Shown here: one piece after another, positions 1-9,396 of the stretch
Numbering within the stretch: position 1 is the first letter of the stretch
Layout of the letters: each line of letters starts with the position of its first letter
Assembly (NCBI GenBank): GCA_025989215.1
Contig: JAPDNP010000009.1
Span: 62,001 to 126,000, forward strand
DNA length: 64,000 bases
Direction of reading: 5' to 3'
Source of the DNA: Neisseriaceae bacterium JH1-16
GTDB lineage: Bacteria > Pseudomonadota > Gammaproteobacteria > Burkholderiales > Chromobacteriaceae
Notes under the pieces: model-generated
Databases searched by the model: none
What the model saw: only the letters and a program-made list of their open reading frames with translations
Told to the model about the DNA's origin: nothing
Translations under genes and position numbers: made by a program

Positions 1-23
1 TTTCGTTCAACGATACCCTAACC

Positions 24-719
24 ATGTTCACTTCCTCGAAATTGGGCGACGTGGCCGCCCGCAGCATTCTTGACGCCATCAAACAGGGGCTATGGCAACC
101 GGGGGACATGCTGCCCTCGCAGCGCGACCTGGCCGAACAGCTGGGCATCAGCCGCCCGCCGCTACGCGAGGCGATCTCGGTGCTGGTAGCGCTGGGCTTT
201 CTGCGCTCGCATCCCGGCAAGGGCGTCTTCGTCATCAGCACCGATCCGGAAGCGGCCAGCGCCGCCGGGATGCCGACCGTCAAGGCCGAGGACGTGTTCC
301 AGCTGCGCCTGGCACTCGAACCCTTCGTGGTCGGTCTGGTGGCCCAGGCGATCGATGCCGAGGAGCTGACCCAGCTGCGCCTGACCGTGCTCGACATGCG
401 CGAGGCGCTCGATGCCGACGATCTGGCCGCCGCGGTCGAGGCCGACATCCTGTTCCACCGTCAGCTGGTCGGCTTTTCGCGCAACCCGGTGTTCAAGCAG
501 GTGATGGAACAGGCCAGCGAGGCGATCGGCCACGCGCGCGACATCATGCTGGCGCGACCGCAGGAGATGCGCGCCGCCCTGACCGAGAAGGAGGCCATCC
601 TGCGCGCGATCAAGGCGCACGACAGCGCCGCCGCCAGCGCCGCGATGCAGCAGCATATCGTCAACGCCGGCACGCGCCTCGGCATCCAGATCCGCGGAGC
701 ACAAGCGAGCGGCGCATAA
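24..719 (+). CDS. GntR/FadR-subfamily transcriptional regulator
   Basis: 231-residue DNA-binding regulator. An N-terminal winged helix (about residues 8-72, with PSQRDLAEQLGISRPPLREA as recognition region and the wing PGKGVFV) is followed by an all-helical FCD ligand-binding domain (about 92-215). FadR-subfamily proteins usually sense carboxylic acids and repress neighbouring catabolic or uptake genes. The next gene, 200 bp downstream on the same strand, is a C4-dicarboxylate carrier, so control of that carrier is a reasonable inference. The ATG lies only 23 bases from the window edge, so its promoter is not visible. The ligand cannot be read from sequence. Confidence 0.88.
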   Translation: MFTSSKLGDVAARSILDAIKQGLWQPGDMLPSQRDLAEQLGISRPPLREAISVLVALGFLRSHPGKGVFVISTDPEAASAAGMPTVKAEDVFQLRLALEPFVVGLVAQAIDAEELTQLRLTVLDMREALDADDLAAAVEADILFHRQLVGFSRNPVFKQVMEQASEAIGHARDIMLARPQEMRAALTEKEAILRAIKAHDSAAASAAMQQHIVNAGTRLGIQIRGAQASGA

Positions 720-919
720 CCGTCGCCAGCCCCCTACCCGACAGCGCGATCCGGCCCAGCCGTCAGACGAATTCAGCCTGCCGTCGTATGCCTGGCCAGG
801 AGCGTTACAACGCGTTTTATCAGTCATTCCAAACCAAGGGCGGAGACACGCCCGCATCATCAGCGTCGCACCGGACCCCACAACGACAATAAGTCCACTA
901 CATCCGGAGAAGAGAAACC

Positions 920-2236
920 ATGCTGCAACTCACCAAGAAATCGCTGTTCATGCAGGTGATGTTCGGGCTCGTGCTCGGCATCGCCGTCGGCTTGCTGTTG
1001 CCCGAACAGGCCGTCACCCTCAAACCGCTCGGCGACGGTTTCATCAAGCTGATCCAGATGCTGATCGCGCCGATCGTGTTCTGCGTGGTGGTCAGCGGCA
1101 TCACCGGCGCCGGCGACCTGAAAAAGGTCGGCCGCGTCGGCGTGAAGGCGGTGGTTTACTTTGAAATCGTCACCACGCTAGCGCTGGTCCTCGGCCTGGT
1201 GCTGGCCTATCACAGCAGCATGGGCGTCGGCATGAACGTCGATCCGAAAGCGCTCGACGCCAGCGCGCTGAGCTCCTACACCGAGCGCGCCCACACGCTG
1301 CAGCACGCGAGCGGCGTGGCGTTCGTGATGAATTTGATCCCGAGCACGGTGTTCGGCGCCTTCGCCAACGGCGACATCTTGCAGGTGCTGATCTTCTCGG
1401 TGCTGTTCGGCTGCGCGCTGAGCCTGATGCGCGAATCGGCCGGCGGGGTGATCCGGCTGATCCACGAGGCCGGGCACGTGTTCTTCAAGCTGATCGGCCT
1501 GATCGTGCGCTTGGCGCCGATCGGGGTGTTCGGCTCGATCGCGTTCACCACCGCCAAGTACGGCGTTCACTCGCTGCAGAGCCTGGGTGGGCTGGTGGCG
1601 ATGTTCTACCTGACCTGCGCGGTATTCGTGCTGGGCGTGCTCGGCGCGATTCTGAAGCTGGCCGGCCTCAATATCGTGCAGTTCCTGCGTTATCTGCGCG
1701 AGGAGCTGTCGATCGTGGCCGGGACAGCCTCGTCCGACGCGGTGCTGCCGCAGGTGATGCGCAAGCTCGAACATCTGGGTATCAAGGACTCCACCGTCGG
1801 CCTGGTGATTCCGACCGGCTACTCGTTCAACCTGGACGGTTTCTCGATCTACCTGACCTTGGCCGCAGTATTCATCGCCCACGCCACCAATACCCCGCTG
1901 TCGCTGGGCAATCTGCTGACCATCCTGGCGGTGTCGCTGGTCACCTCGAAGGGGGCGCACGGTATCCCCGGTTCGGCCATTGTGATCCTGGCGGCGACCC
2001 TGTCGGCGATCCCGGCGATTCCGGTGATCGGCCTGGTGCTGGTGCTGTCGGTGGACTGGTTCATGGGCATTGCCCGGGCGTTGACCAATCTGATCGGCAA
2101 CTGCGTCGCCACCGTAGTAGTGGCACGCTGGGAGAAAGACATCGATCTGGCGCGCGCCCGTAAGGTGCTGGGGCGTCAGCAGGGCTACGAATTCGCCACG
2201 TCGTCCTCGCTCACCCCGCCGCCGGCCCATCGCTAG
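920..2236 (+). CDS. dctA: DctA-like C4-dicarboxylate/cation symporter
   Basis: 438-residue inner-membrane secondary carrier of the DAACS (SDF) family, which imports succinate, fumarate or malate with protons or sodium. It follows E. coli DctA along its whole length: KPLGDGFIKLIQMLIAPIVF near the N terminus, the re-entrant serine-rich loop here GTASSDAVLP, and the DctA signature IPTGYSFNLDG. The C-terminal tail after ARWEKDIDLARA is not conserved. A purine-rich ribosome site (ggagaagag) precedes the ATG. Glutamate/aspartate specificity (GltP type) is less likely because the PTGYSFNLDG signature is the dicarboxylate form. Probably regulated by the FadR-type protein upstream. Confidence 0.88.
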   Translation: MLQLTKKSLFMQVMFGLVLGIAVGLLLPEQAVTLKPLGDGFIKLIQMLIAPIVFCVVVSGITGAGDLKKVGRVGVKAVVYFEIVTTLALVLGLVLAYHSSMGVGMNVDPKALDASALSSYTERAHTLQHASGVAFVMNLIPSTVFGAFANGDILQVLIFSVLFGCALSLMRESAGGVIRLIHEAGHVFFKLIGLIVRLAPIGVFGSIAFTTAKYGVHSLQSLGGLVAMFYLTCAVFVLGVLGAILKLAGLNIVQFLRYLREELSIVAGTASSDAVLPQVMRKLEHLGIKDSTVGLVIPTGYSFNLDGFSIYLTLAAVFIAHATNTPLSLGNLLTILAVSLVTSKGAHGIPGSAIVILAATLSAIPAIPVIGLVLVLSVDWFMGIARALTNLIGNCVATVVVARWEKDIDLARARKVLGRQQGYEFATSSSLTPPPAHR

Positions 2237-2346
2237 TGCGAATGGCGATGCCGTCAGCACAAAATTGCCATGCAGCTGTTGACGCGATTCGAATCGGCCG
2301 GTATAGTTCGGCTCCTGTCAGTGCCAAGCACCAGACACCAGTTTTC

Positions 2347-2422
<76 letters not shown>

Positions 2423-2427
2423 GAAAC

Positions 2428-2459
2428 AAAAAACCTCAAGCTTCGGCTTGAGGTTTTTT
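2428..2459 (+). terminator. Rho-independent terminator after tRNA-Ala
   Basis: A 14-bp stem (AAAAAACCTCAAGC with its complement) closed by a TTCG tetraloop and ending in six T. It is symmetric and could also end transcription arriving from the right, where the minus-strand gene at 2504-3106 finishes. Confidence 0.93.
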
Positions 2460-2503
2460 GCTTTTCGGCCCGCCTGATTGGATTCGCCAGCACTCGATCT
2501 GGC

Positions 2504-3106
2504 TCAGCCGCCGTGATGCCACTGCCGATCCCGGGCAACCGCGTTGGCCAGCTGCGCCAGCGGCAGCGTCATCACCGCCTCGATTTCGCTGCGCCCGCGC
2601 AGCTTCAGCAGCAACACCCCCTGCACTTCCCGCCCCAGCTCGATCGCCCGGCTCAGCAGCCAGTATTCGTCGTCGGACGGATAGTAGCGTTGCGCCGGCT
2701 CGTCTTCGTCGAGCGTATCGAGCGGCCGCGACAGCGGGTGCATCAGCAGCGCCTCGGCCAAGGCGGTGAGGTCGTCTAAGTAGGTGCCGAGCCGGTTGCA
2801 TTCGCCGATCACCACCTTGTGCTCGGAGATCACCACCACCGCGGCGTACAGCTCGTCCAACTCGTCCAGCAGCTTGGGCAGACGCTCGCGCGCCAGCTGG
2901 CGCTGCCGCATCTGCAGCCGCTCGGCAACCATCATTTCGCGCCGCACGCTTTCGGGGTAGTAGCCGAGCGGCAGCTCGGCATGCGGGGTCATTTCCACTC
3001 GCGAGAGCGCGTCGGTATAGCCGCTGGCGGCGGCATCACGCGAGGCCGGGCGCACCCGGCGCCCGGTCAGCAATCCCCACTTCCACGCCAATGGGCTGAT
3101 GTTCAT
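2504..3106 (-). CDS. Hypothetical protein, 200 residues
   Basis: Not recognised. A soluble, charged protein with no signal peptide or membrane segment. The middle (about residues 50-95) is rich in Arg, Glu, Leu and Gln with heptad-like spacing and may be coiled coil. The C-terminal half contains an acidic DEDEPAQRYYPSDDEYW stretch and ends RDRQWHHGG. The start is supported by AAAGGAG about 8 bases before the ATG. It stands alone between tRNA-Ala and ribA. A structural or regulatory role cannot be inferred. Confidence 0.7.
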   Translation of the reverse strand: MNISPLAWKWGLLTGRRVRPASRDAAASGYTDALSRVEMTPHAELPLGYYPESVRREMMVAERLQMRQRQLARERLPKLLDELDELYAAVVVISEHKVVIGECNRLGTYLDDLTALAEALLMHPLSRPLDTLDEDEPAQRYYPSDDEYWLLSRAIELGREVQGVLLLKLRGRSEIEAVMTLPLAQLANAVARDRQWHHGG

Positions 3107-3246
3107 GACGATGCTCCTTTACTTCGGTATAGGGCACGCGTTCACCAAAAACACTAACAACTGCAGTAATTCAATACTTTAATCTAACCGGCATTCCCGA
3201 CCCGGTTTCGAGCGCTCTTTCCCTAACTATCGGCCAGAAAACACAA

Positions 3247-3272
3247 CGGCCCAGCTGCTGGCAGCCGGGCCG
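3247..3272 (-). terminator. Terminator of ribA
   Basis: Read on the minus strand, a stem CGGCCC/GGGCCG extended internally by GCTGC/GCAGC is followed by a T-rich stretch (TTGTGTTTT). It lies 24 bp beyond the ribA stop codon. Confidence 0.7.
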
Positions 3273-3295
3273 TCGATCTTCGTGAAAACGGGTGC

Positions 3296-3925
3296 TTATT
3301 CGCCGAACAGGTGACCGAGCTTGGCGGCCTTGGTGGCGAGATAGCGCTCGTTGTGGACGTTCTTGCCGACTTCCAGTCGCACCCGCTCGACCACCTCGAT
3401 GCCGATCTCGCGCAGCGTGGCGATCTTGCGCGGGTTGTTGGTCAGCAGGCGGACCCGGGCGATGCCCAGTTCGGCCAACATGTCGCGGGCGATACGGAAG
3501 TCGCGCATATCGGCCGGGAAGCCGAGTTGCTCGTTGGCTTCGACCGTGTCGGCGCCGCCGTCCTGCAACTGGTAGGCGCGGATCTTGTTGATCAGGCCGA
3601 TGCCGCGGCCTTCCTGGCGCAGGTACAGCAAGGCGCCGCGGCCTTCGTGCGAGATCGCCTCGAGTGCGGCGGCCAGTTGCGGGCCGCAGTCGCAGCGGCG
3701 CGAGAACAGCGCATCGCCGGTCAGGCATTCCGAGTGCAGGCGCGCCAGCACCGGCGCGCCGTCGTCGACCTCGCCCATGGTCAGCGCCACGTGTTCACGG
3801 CCCGTCGCGACTTCTTCGAAGCCGTGCATGGTGAATTCGCCCCATTCGGTCGGCAGCTTGCACTTGGCGATGAAGGTGACGGCGTGGCTGGATTCGGACA
3901 GGTCAGGTGCTACGGGTACGTTCAT
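3296..3925 (-). CDS. ribA: GTP cyclohydrolase II
   Basis: First committed enzyme of riboflavin synthesis; it opens GTP to 2,5-diamino-6-ribosylamino-4(3H)-pyrimidinone 5'-phosphate plus formate and pyrophosphate. The zinc ligands are visible as Cys67 ([11 protein letters not shown]) and Cys78/Cys80 (RRCDCG), followed by the GTP-binding segment [11 protein letters not shown] and the LLTNNPRKI motif. It aligns over its full length with E. coli RibA (196 residues); here 209 residues from the ATG. A TTG 30 bases upstream (3955) would add ten residues. Neither start has a strong ribosome site, so the exact N terminus is uncertain. Monocistronic, with its own terminator. Confidence 0.93.
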   Translation of the reverse strand: MNVPVAPDLSESSHAVTFIAKCKLPTEWGEFTMHGFEEVATGREHVALTMGEVDDGAPVLARLHSECLTGDALFSRRCDCGPQLAAALEAISHEGRGALLYLRQEGRGIGLINKIRAYQLQDGGADTVEANEQLGFPADMRDFRIARDMLAELGIARVRLLTNNPRKIATLREIGIEVVERVRLEVGKNVHNERYLATKAAKLGHLFGE

Positions 3926-4008
3926 GGGAATTCTGTTGGATGTACGATTGGACAAAATGGTAAGGGCCTTTTACCCGAGTGAAAAGCTCAACTTTTCGAT
4001 AAGCTTAT

Positions 4009-4713
4009 TCAAAGTCCTTCAACAAGCGGCAGATTCAGCATCGGTTCGGCCAACACCAGCGCCAACGCCACCAGCCAGGCTTGTTTTTCCGGGGTGAAGA
4101 AGCCCACTTCGGCCGCCTCGGCGTCGATGATACCGACCACTACACCGCTTGGCGTGCAGATCGGCAGGCAGACTTCGCTCTTCACCTTGTCGTCGCACTC
4201 GTAGTAGCCGCCGCCCATCTCCTGCCACTTGGCGATATCGTCGATCACCACGCCCCAGCCGGTCAGGCCGACGCGGCTGTTGTTACTCTTCTCGGCGAAG
4301 GCGTGGGTCAGTGGAAACTCGGCGCGGCTTTCGCGGCCGGTATAGGCGAGCTTGATCAGCCGCGCGTCGTCCATGGCGCCCACCGCGCGGTAGATGCCCA
4401 GCCAGTCCGCGCCGATGCGCTGGTTGGTCGAGTCGATCAACGCGTTGAGGTTGACCAGATGAGCCTGGGCCGCTTCACGGTCCTCGAACAAGGGGTTCAG
4501 GTCGTAGGGCTCGTCGGCCAGCTCTTCGATCAGCGAGCAGGCGCCGTCGTCGGACAGCTTGGGTACCCGGTAGCGGAACAGGTCGCGCGGCGGAGTGGGC
4601 TTGGGCACCTCGAGCACTGCCGACAGCGTGAGCGCGGCGATCTGTACTTCGACGCGCTCGATATCCAACCCTTGTACGGAGAGATAGTCGGCCAGCTGGC
4701 TTGGGGGTATCAT
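4009..4713 (-). CDS. GAF-domain protein
   Basis: 234 residues. The N-terminal third has no recognised domain. The C-terminal part (about 90-230) is a GAF fold with the characteristic end GVVVGIIDAEAAEVGFFTPEKQAWL. The segment YYECDDKVKSEVCLPI resembles the active-site region of free methionine-R-sulfoxide reductases (fRMsr/YebR), with one of the usual cysteines in place. The partner cysteine of the GVCG type is missing (here GLTGWG), so enzymatic activity is doubtful. It may bind a small ligand or act as a redox sensor. It is divergent from the patatin gene. Confidence 0.75.
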   Translation of the reverse strand: MIPPSQLADYLSVQGLDIERVEVQIAALTLSAVLEVPKPTPPRDLFRYRVPKLSDDGACSLIEELADEPYDLNPLFEDREAAQAHLVNLNALIDSTNQRIGADWLGIYRAVGAMDDARLIKLAYTGRESRAEFPLTHAFAEKSNNSRVGLTGWGVVIDDIAKWQEMGGGYYECDDKVKSEVCLPICTPSGVVVGIIDAEAAEVGFFTPEKQAWLVALALVLAEPMLNLPLVEGL

Positions 4714-4791
4714 TTTCGGCTCCTCGATAGATTATCGCCATGATACCGGATTCCGGGTGCCCGACGGCAGTCCGCCCCGGTCGCGCCGCTC

Positions 4792-5871
4792 ATGACCGCC
4801 ATCCATCTGCCCTACTCCGCTTTGACCGTACGCGCCGGAGCCGGTGCCCGCGACACGCTGCGCCGCGACGGCCTGTCACCGGCGATGGTATCCACGCTGC
4901 CCGGTGCCGCCGGCGGGCCGAAGGCGGTCGGGATGACCGGTCTGGACCAGGCGGTATTCGGCTGGCTGGCCCAGGCGCCGCGCGAGCGTGAACTGGTAGG
5001 CGCGTCGATCGGCGCCTGGCGTTTTGCCTGCGCGCTGCAGGACGCCCCCGCCGCCGCGCTGGCCAGGTTGGCCGAACGCTATACGGTGGAAACCTATCCG
5101 GCCGACTCGACGGTAGCCAGCATCACCCGCCAGACCGAGGCGATGTTGGTCGATGTACTGGGCGAGGACGGCTTCGCCCGGCTGCTCAATCACCCTCATT
5201 ATCGGCTGACCTTACTATTAGTGCGTGCGCACGGCCTGCTGGCCAGCGAACAGCGCCTGGTGCAGCTGGGCGGCCTGGCGCTGGCCGCTTCGCTCAACGC
5301 CGCCAGCCGCCGCCTGACCCGCCATGCTTTCAGCCGCGTGCTGTGTCACCATCCGGCCAGCGCTCTCGATTTCGTTCCCGACGACGGCCTGCCCACCGAG
5401 CGGGTGGTGCTCGATGCGGCCAACCTGCGCGCCGCGCTGATGGGCACGGTGGCGATCCCGCTGGTGCTGTCGGGCGTGGACCTGCCCGGCGCGCCGACCG
5501 GCCGTTTCCGTGACGGCGGCCTCACCGACTACCACATCGATTTTCCGTTTGCGCGGCGCGACGGCATCACCCTGTACCCGCACTTCACCGAGCGCATCGT
5601 GCCGGGCTGGTTCGACAAGTTCCTGCCGTGGCGCCGCCACAACGAAGCCAACCAGCACAACACCGTGCTGATCGCGCCGTCGCGCGAATACTTGGCGCGG
5701 CTGCCGCTGGGCCGCTTGCCCGACCGTGGCGACTTCAAGCGCTTTGCCGGGCGCGACGCCGAACGCATCAAGGCGTGGTGGCAGAGCACCGCTGAGAGTC
5801 AACGCCTGGGCGACGCCTTCCTGGAGCTGGTCGAGAAGCAGCGACTCGGCGACGTGGCCTCGCCACTGTAA
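4792..5871 (+). CDS. Patatin-like acylhydrolase
   Basis: 359 residues, cytoplasmic by sequence (no signal peptide). The Ser-Asp dyad of patatin lipases is visible: nucleophile elbow GASIG at residues 70-74 (Ser72) and the DGG motif at 241-243 in RFRDGGLTDYH. The oxyanion-hole loop is GAAGGPK at 38-44. Family members hydrolyse acyl esters of phospholipids or glycerides; the substrate here is unknown. The ATG follows a long GC-rich leader, and no strong ribosome site is seen. A copy of the TTGGCCGAA oligomer lies inside the gene and another 11 bp after the stop codon. Confidence 0.8.
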   Translation: MTAIHLPYSALTVRAGAGARDTLRRDGLSPAMVSTLPGAAGGPKAVGMTGLDQAVFGWLAQAPRERELVGASIGAWRFACALQDAPAAALARLAERYTVETYPADSTVASITRQTEAMLVDVLGEDGFARLLNHPHYRLTLLLVRAHGLLASEQRLVQLGGLALAASLNAASRRLTRHAFSRVLCHHPASALDFVPDDGLPTERVVLDAANLRAALMGTVAIPLVLSGVDLPGAPTGRFRDGGLTDYHIDFPFARRDGITLYPHFTERIVPGWFDKFLPWRRHNEANQHNTVLIAPSREYLARLPLGRLPDRGDFKRFAGRDAERIKAWWQSTAESQRLGDAFLELVEKQRLGDVASPL

Positions 5872-5907
5872 GCCCAGCTCGTTCGGCCAACCCTGCCCGA
5901 TCCCGCA

Positions 5908-5937
5908 CGAAAAAAAGCCCGGTGCAATGCACCGGGC
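5908..5937 (-). terminator. Terminator of the dadA-alr transcript
   Basis: On the minus strand a stem GCCCGGTGCA/TGCACCGGGC is followed by seven T. It lies beyond repeat copy A, about 220 bp after the alr stop, so the repeat would be transcribed in the 3' untranslated region. It has no T-run in the plus direction, so it does not obviously serve the patatin gene. Confidence 0.85.
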
Positions 5938-5998
5938 GGAACAGGGTTACAACAACTGCTTACATCACCACTAATGTATGGCTAGCGCCATCTGCCTT

Positions 5999-6156
5999 AG
6001 AACCAGTCCACGATCTGCTGCGTTTTATCTGCAAGACTTTGGGTGATCCTGCGTTGAAATGCCGCTCAACATGCTCATGGACCCTATGTCCATTCCGCTG
6101 TTTCGCGTCATTTCGCCCGGGCGAACCCTTCGTTCGCGAGATCGTGAACAGGTTCT
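5999..6156. repeat. Dispersed repeat family 1, copy A
   Basis: 158 bp with inverted ends: AGAACCAGTCCACGATCT at the left and AACAGGTTCT at the right. It shares TGATCCTGCG(T/C)TGAAA, TTTCGCGTCATTTCGCC and CCTTCGTTCGCGAG with the copies at 26104-26246 and (inverted, more degraded) 19566-19699. The right end overlaps the alr stop codon by two bases. It encodes nothing recognisable and resembles a MITE or a REP-type element. Confidence 0.75.
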
Positions 6157-7222
6157 ACAGATAGCGCTTGTGTGCACGCTTCACGTTGCACAGCAATTCA
6201 TAGGAAATCGTGCCGGCGGCGGCGGCCACTTCGTTGACGCTGATCTGGTCGCCCCACAGCTCCACCTCGCTGCCGATGCCGGCCTGTGGCAGGTCGGTCA
6301 GGTCGACCATGATCATGTCCATCGACACCCGACCGATGATGCGGCTGCGCACCCCGTCGATCGCCACCGGGCTGCCGGTGGACGCCAAGCGCGGGTAGCC
6401 GTCGGCGTAACCGCAGGCGATCAGGCCGATGCGGGTCGGCCGGTCGCTGGTCCAGGTGCCGCCGTAGCCGATCGTCTCGCCGGCCGGCAGTTCGCGCACC
6501 GAAAACACCTTGGTGGCCAGACGCATCACCGGCTTCAAGCCGTCGCCATCGTGGTTGCCTTCCGGCAGCGGCGAGGCGCCATACAGCACGATGCCCGGGC
6601 GGCCCCAGTCGCGGCGCGCGCGCGGGTGCGACAGGATACCGGCCGAGTTGGCGATACTGACCTCGCCGGGCAGGCCGGCGCTGGCGGCATCGAAGGTTTC
6701 TATCTGCGTCTGGGTAGTCGCCAGCTCCGGTTCGTCGGCGCGGGCGAAGTGGGTCATCTTGACGATGTCGGCCACGTTGGCGCTGGCAGCCAGGCGCTGG
6801 TAGGCGTTCGCATAGTCCTGCGGGTAGAAGCCGGCGCGGTGCATGCCCGAATCCATCTTCAGCCACACCTTGAACGGCGCGGCCGGGCGCGCGGCCAGCA
6901 GCATCTGCAGCTGTTCTTCACTCTGCACCACCGGCCACAGGCCGTGGCGGGCGACGTCGTCGAGCTCAGCCGCCTCGAACACGCCTTCGAGCAGCACGAT
7001 GGGCTGCTGGATGCCGGCTTCGCGCAGCTCCAGCGCCTCTTCCAGGCAGGCCACGGCGAAGCCGTCGGCCACGCCGGCCAGCGCGGCGGCACACTGCACC
7101 GCGCCGTGGCCGTAGGCGTTGGCCTTGACCACCGCCAGCGCACGGCCGCCATGGCGGCAGCGCGACAGCTGGTAGTTGTGAATCAGATTGTCGAGCCGAA
7201 TCTCGGCAACGAGCGGACGCAT
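6155..7222 (-). CDS. alr: Alanine racemase, catabolic type (DadX)
   Basis: PLP enzyme interconverting L- and D-alanine; the D form is a wall precursor and the substrate of the DadA enzyme encoded just upstream. The 355 residues include the PLP lysine K33 in AVVKANAYGHG, catalytic Tyr253 in IGYGGTW, and the C-terminal SMDMIMVDLT motif. It follows dadA by 9 bp, as in the dadAX operons of enterics and pseudomonads, so a catabolic DadX role is likely. Whether another alr exists cannot be judged from this window. The stop codon is overlapped by repeat copy A. Confidence 0.94.
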   Translation of the reverse strand: MRPLVAEIRLDNLIHNYQLSRCRHGGRALAVVKANAYGHGAVQCAAALAGVADGFAVACLEEALELREAGIQQPIVLLEGVFEAAELDDVARHGLWPVVQSEEQLQMLLAARPAAPFKVWLKMDSGMHRAGFYPQDYANAYQRLAASANVADIVKMTHFARADEPELATTQTQIETFDAASAGLPGEVSIANSAGILSHPRARRDWGRPGIVLYGASPLPEGNHDGDGLKPVMRLATKVFSVRELPAGETIGYGGTWTSDRPTRIGLIACGYADGYPRLASTGSPVAIDGVRSRIIGRVSMDMIMVDLTDLPQAGIGSEVELWGDQISVNEVAAAAGTISYELLCNVKRAHKRYL

Positions 7223-7231
7223 GACAACTCC

Positions 7232-8539
7232 TTAGACGTTGGCCGAAGCCGGGCGCCCGAACGGCACCACCAGCTTCTCACCGTCACGAGCGTAACGCTG
7301 GATCGACAGGCCGTCGACGCTGATCTCCGGCTTGCGGCCGACGATCTGGTCGGCCAGCACCTTGCCGGAGCCGGCGCTCATGGTCCAGCCCAGGGTGCCG
7401 TGGCCGGTGTTGAGCGACAGGTTGCTGTAGCGGGTGCCGCCGATGATCGGGGTGCCGTCCGGGGTCATCGGGCGCAAGCCGGTCCAGAAGCTGGCGGCCT
7501 TCACATCGCCCCCTTCCGGGTACAGATCGTTCACTACCATTTCAAGCGTAGCCCGGCGCTGCGGGTTCAGCGACAGGTCGTAGCCGGACAGCTCGGCCAT
7601 GCCGCCGACGCGGATGCGGTCGTCGAAGCGGGTGATGGCAATCTTGTAGGTCTCGTCGAGGATGGTCGAGGTCGGCGCGCCGGCGGCGTTGACGATCGGC
7701 ACGGTCAGCGAGTAGCCCTTCACCGGGTACACCGGCACGTCGATGTCGATGGTCTTGAGCAGGTCGCGCGAGTAGCTGCCCAGCGCCAGCACATAGTGGT
7801 CGGCGGTGTAGGTGACGCCGTTGGCGACGATGCCGGTGATGCGCTTGCCGTCGTCGAGCAGCTTGTCGATACGTTGGCCGAACAGGAATTTCACGCCCTG
7901 GGCCTGGCACAGTTCGGCCAGGCTCTTGGTGAACAGATTGCAGTCGCCGGTCTCGTCGTTCGGCAGCTGCAGGCCGCCGGTCAGCTTGTGCTTAGTCTTG
8001 GCCAGTGCCGGCTCGACGCGGGCGCAGCCGTCCGGATCGAGCACGTTGAAGTCCACGCCGCACTCGCGCAGCACTTCGATGTCCTTGCCCATTCCGTCCA
8101 CCTGGGCCTGGGTGCGGAACAGCTGCAGGGTGCCGCCTTGGCGGCCTTCATAGCTGATGCCGGTCTCGGCACGCAGCTCCTTGATCTTGTCGCGGCTGTA
8201 CTCCGCCAGACGCATCATGCGGCTCTTGTTGACGTTGTAAGCCTTCGGATTGCAGTTGGCGAACATCTTGGCGATCCACTGCAGCTGGTACAGCGAGCCG
8301 TCCGGGCGGATCGCCAGCGGGGCGTGCTTCTGGAACAGCCACTTGGCGGCCTTCATCGGGATGCCCGGCGCAGCCCACGGTGCGGCGTAGCCCGGAGAGA
8401 TCTGGCCGGCATTGCCGAAGCTGGTTTCCAGCGCGACGCCGTCCTGACGCTCGATCACGGTGACTTCACAGCCCGCCTTGGCGAGATACCACGCAGTCGA
8501 CACACCGACGACACCACCGCCCAGTACGATAACCTTCAT
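7232..8539 (-). CDS. dadA: D-amino acid dehydrogenase small subunit
   Basis: Membrane-associated FAD enzyme that oxidises D-alanine to pyruvate and ammonia, passing electrons to quinones. 435 residues (E. coli DadA 432). The FAD Rossmann motif GGGVVG is at residues 7-12, and the family signatures [19 protein letters not shown] and [17 protein letters not shown] are intact. I start at the ATG with AGGAGA seven bases upstream; an in-frame upstream ATG lacks both a ribosome site and homology. First gene of dadA-alr, divergent from lrp, which fits Lrp control by L-alanine or leucine. Confidence 0.95.
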   Translation of the reverse strand: MKVIVLGGGVVGVSTAWYLAKAGCEVTVIERQDGVALETSFGNAGQISPGYAAPWAAPGIPMKAAKWLFQKHAPLAIRPDGSLYQLQWIAKMFANCNPKAYNVNKSRMMRLAEYSRDKIKELRAETGISYEGRQGGTLQLFRTQAQVDGMGKDIEVLRECGVDFNVLDPDGCARVEPALAKTKHKLTGGLQLPNDETGDCNLFTKSLAELCQAQGVKFLFGQRIDKLLDDGKRITGIVANGVTYTADHYVLALGSYSRDLLKTIDIDVPVYPVKGYSLTVPIVNAAGAPTSTILDETYKIAITRFDDRIRVGGMAELSGYDLSLNPQRRATLEMVVNDLYPEGGDVKAASFWTGLRPMTPDGTPIIGGTRYSNLSLNTGHGTLGWTMSAGSGKVLADQIVGRKPEISVDGLSIQRYARDGEKLVVPFGRPASANV

Positions 8540-8725
8540 GCCTGCTCTCCTAATGCTTTTGCCTTGTTTTTCCCGCCTGTCGACCCCTTGGCCGACGGCT
8601 GGCGCACCCCGGTTTTTACCGATGTTTGCGCCACCGCAATCCACTGCAGTGATTTTTGGTAGTATATTGAGCAATTAGCAGTTTTTTTCACCAATCTTTA
8701 CTGGTAAATTACTGTTATCTCACGC

Positions 8726-8740
8726 CAATTACGATAATTG
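8726..8740. promoter_or_regulatory. Perfect dyad between dadA and lrp
   Basis: CAATTACGATAATTG is a perfect palindrome (CAATTA, centre CGA, TAATTG) ending 10 bp before the lrp ATG. The surrounding 100 bp are far more AT-rich than the genes. It is a plausible operator for Lrp autoregulation or dadA control; the half site is not an exact E. coli Lrp consensus. Confidence 0.45.
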
Positions 8741-8750
8741 CAGTGAAAAC

Positions 8751-9239
8751 ATGAAATCGAAAAACAGCCCTGACCGTGCCTTCGACAAGATCGACCTGAA
8801 GATCCTGCGTCACCTGCAAAACAACGGCCGCATGTCGATGACCGAGTTGGCCGAAAAGGTCGGCCTATCGACCACGCCGTGCACCGAGCGGGTGCGCCGC
8901 CTGGAGCGCGACGGGGTGATCGAGGGCTATTACGCGCGGCTCAACCCGCAGGCGCTCGGCGCCACCTTGCTGGTGTTCGTCGAGATCAAGCTGTCGGCCA
9001 AGTCGGGCGACATCTTCGACGCGTTCCGCCGCGAGATTCAGAAGCTGCCCGAGGTACAGGAATGCCACCTGGTGTCCGGCGAGTACGACTACCTGATCAA
9101 GGCGCGCATCACCGACATGTCGATGTACCGCAAGCTGCTCGGCGAAATCCTGTTGAAGCTGCCGTCGGCCAACGAGTCGCGCAGCTATGTGGTGATGGAA
9201 GAAGTGAAGGAAACGCTGACGCTGCCGGTGTACGACTGA
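8751..9239 (+). CDS. lrp: Leucine-responsive regulatory protein
   Basis: 162 residues, close to E. coli Lrp (164) throughout: DKIDLKILRHLQNNGR, the helix-turn-helix VGLSTTPCTERVRRLERDGVI, and the RAM effector domain with QECHLVSGEYDYLIKARI and the C-terminal SYVVMEEVKE. The level of identity and the conserved C terminus point to a true Lrp rather than a generic AsnC-family protein. It lies divergent from dadA-alr, a known Lrp target in enterics. A TTGGCCGAA copy falls inside the HTH-coding region, encoding LAE. Confidence 0.93.
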   Translation: MKSKNSPDRAFDKIDLKILRHLQNNGRMSMTELAEKVGLSTTPCTERVRRLERDGVIEGYYARLNPQALGATLLVFVEIKLSAKSGDIFDAFRREIQKLPEVQECHLVSGEYDYLIKARITDMSMYRKLLGEILLKLPSANESRSYVVMEEVKETLTLPVYD

Positions 9240-9396
9240 GCCGGCCCCACTGTCCTCGCCGCGGCAGCGCAGGAGAACGCGGCACAGGGCCTGGCGGCAG
9301 CCGCCTCGCCTTCCGCAGGCAGGCGCACCAGGGCTGCTGCACCGACGTCCACTCGGGTTATCATGTGGCCACAATCACAAGACCGAGAGCATCACC

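Noticed and set aside
127-136. Extra near-matches to the 9-mer (for example at 130, 7912, 10191, 26601)
   Set aside because: They differ from TTGGCCGAA by one base and were left out of the count; some may be decayed copies.
6059-8662. 867-codon open frame on the plus strand
   Set aside because: It is antisense to alr and dadA, both strongly conserved. The translation is His/Arg/Val-rich shadow sequence without any domain.
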